A DNA stretch of 6,771 bases from Salinisphaera sp. UBA6602 (GTDB taxonomy: Bacteria > Pseudomonadota > Gammaproteobacteria > Nevskiales > Salinisphaeraceae): contig DJIE01000065.1 of NCBI GenBank assembly GCA_002433465.1, positions 1-6,771 of the forward strand, read 5' to 3'. The notes beneath the pieces are model-generated. The model ran no database searches, was not told where the DNA came from, and saw only the letters and a list, made by a program, of their open reading frames with translations. The translations under genes were made by a program, and so were the position numbers. Shown in pieces: positions 5,987-6,771 of the stretch; positions within the stretch are counted from its first letter, which is position 1, and every line of letters starts with the position of its first letter.

Positions 5987-6771
5987 CTAGTCGACCACGT
6001 GGCGCATGAGCGTGGGCAGCTGGGATTCGACGGCCTCCACGTCGTCTTCGAACTTGAGCAGCACGTTGAGCGTGTCGCGGACCCAGGCTTCATCGAGCGT
6101 GTCGGCGTTGAGCAGCAACAGGGTTCTCGCCCAGTCGATGGTTTCGCTGATCGCCGGGGTCTTGCGCAGTTCCAGCGTGCGCAGTTTCTGGACGAAGGCC
6201 ACCAGCTGGCGACGCAGCGCGGCGGTGACCTCGGGCACGCGGGTTTCGACGATCCGTTGTTCCAGCGCCGGCTCGGGGAAGGGGATATACAGATGCAGGC
6301 AGCGGCGCTTGAGCGCGTCGGATACGTCGCGGGTGTTGTTGGAGGTCAGAAACACGATCGGCGGCGTGCCGGCAGCGCGGATGGTGCCGATCTCGGGCAC
6401 GGTGACCTGATAGTCCGAGAGCATTTCCAGCAGCAGGGCTTCGAATTCCTCGTCGGATTTGTCGATTTCGTCGAGCAGCAGCACGCTGCCGTGCGGCTCG
6501 CGCAACGCTTTCAGAAGCGGGCGTGCTTCCAGAAAATCTTCGGAAAAGAAGATGTCGTCGTAGCGATGCAGCTGCGCCACCGATTCGCGCAGCCCGCGGG
6601 CACCGCCCAGCGCATCGTCGATCTTGTCCTTGAGCACCTGGATATAGAGCAGCTGCTTGCCGTATTTCCATTCGTAGAGCGCCTTGGCCTCGTCCAGGCC
6701 TTCGTAGCACTGCAGGCGGATCAACGGCAGTTCGAGCATGGCGGCCACGGTCTTGGCCAGCTCGGTCTTGC
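5987..6771 (-). CDS. MoxR-family AAA+ ATPase (CoxD-like), 5' end cut by window
   Basis: This is a partial gene; its start lies beyond the right edge. About 260 residues are visible. The first residues read KTELAKT, the tail of the Walker A motif (GxxGxGKTELAK), so only the N-terminal roughly 40-50 residues are missing. Walker B is LLLDEID, about 97 residues from the visible start. Sensor 1 lies in FLTSNNTRDVSDAL and the candidate arginine finger in KRRC just after it. A sensor 2 region is near RKTPAISETIDWAR. The segment CYEGLDEAKALYEWKYGKQLLYIQ is typical of the CoxD-like MoxR subgroup. Such ATPases act as chaperone-like remodellers, working with a VWA protein on a metalloenzyme or other complex. 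The TAG stop precedes the VWA start by 2 nt. Nucleotide-binding motifs look intact, so it should be an active ATPase. An ATP-independent GTG at 6748 is not the true start. Confidence 0.92.
   Translation of the reverse strand, partial: KTELAKTVAAMLELPLIRLQCYEGLDEAKALYEWKYGKQLLYIQVLKDKIDDALGGARGLRESVAQLHRYDDIFFSEDFLEARPLLKALREPHGSVLLLDEIDKSDEEFEALLLEMLSDYQVTVPEIGTIRAAGTPPIVFLTSNNTRDVSDALKRRCLHLYIPFPEPALEQRIVETRVPEVTAALRRQLVAFVQKLRTLELRKTPAISETIDWARTLLLLNADTLDEAWVRDTLNVLLKFEDDVEAVESQLPTLMRHVVD

Noticed and set aside
3465..5990. An 841-codon open frame on the plus strand opposite the cyclase and VWA genes
   Set aside because: It is antisense to two genes with intact catalytic and metal-binding motifs. 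Its translation is rich in Arg, Gln, Gly and His with no recognisable domain, as expected of a mirror frame in GC-rich DNA.

Overview
This is a GC-rich window with compact gene spacing. The best-supported genes are gammaproteobacterial in type: a NorM/MdtK-type MATE exporter, a Trp-rich TIGR02450 protein, a GGDEF cyclase and a MoxR/CoxE-like pair. A halophilic or marine gammaproteobacterium such as a Salinisphaera or Alcanivorax relative would fit, but the genus is a guess from general resemblance. I see no tRNA, rRNA, CRISPR array, insertion sequence or phage gene.

Layout: positions 1-125 hold no gene I can support. From 126 to 645 on the plus strand, a near-consensus flagellar sigma-28 (FliA) promoter precedes a 151-residue disordered/coiled-coil protein with an internal duplication, resembling the FlxA-like class. 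A 37-bp convergent gap separates it from the minus-strand genes. Read in their transcription direction (right to left), these are: a MoxR-family AAA+ ATPase cut by the window edge (5987-6771); a CoxE-like von Willebrand A protein 2 bp later (4503-5984); a six-helix membrane diguanylate cyclase (3330-4406); a MATE multidrug/cation exporter (1740-3170); a 71-residue TIGR02450 protein (1493-1708); and an alpha/beta hydrolase (683-1402).

The minus-strand genes probably form three transcription units. The ATPase and VWA genes are an obvious co-translated pair, likely an AAA+ remodelling machine of the CoxD/CoxE kind. The cyclase seems to have its own -10 box, which also settles its start codon. 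The MATE gene has its own promoter, with a perfect 16-bp palindrome over the -35 region as a candidate operator; the TIGR02450 gene and perhaps the hydrolase follow in the same unit.

The most notable points are the FliA promoter joined to the small coiled-coil gene, and the palindrome at the MATE promoter. I do not see a clear new multi-gene system; most of the window is conserved bacterial housekeeping and accessory content.
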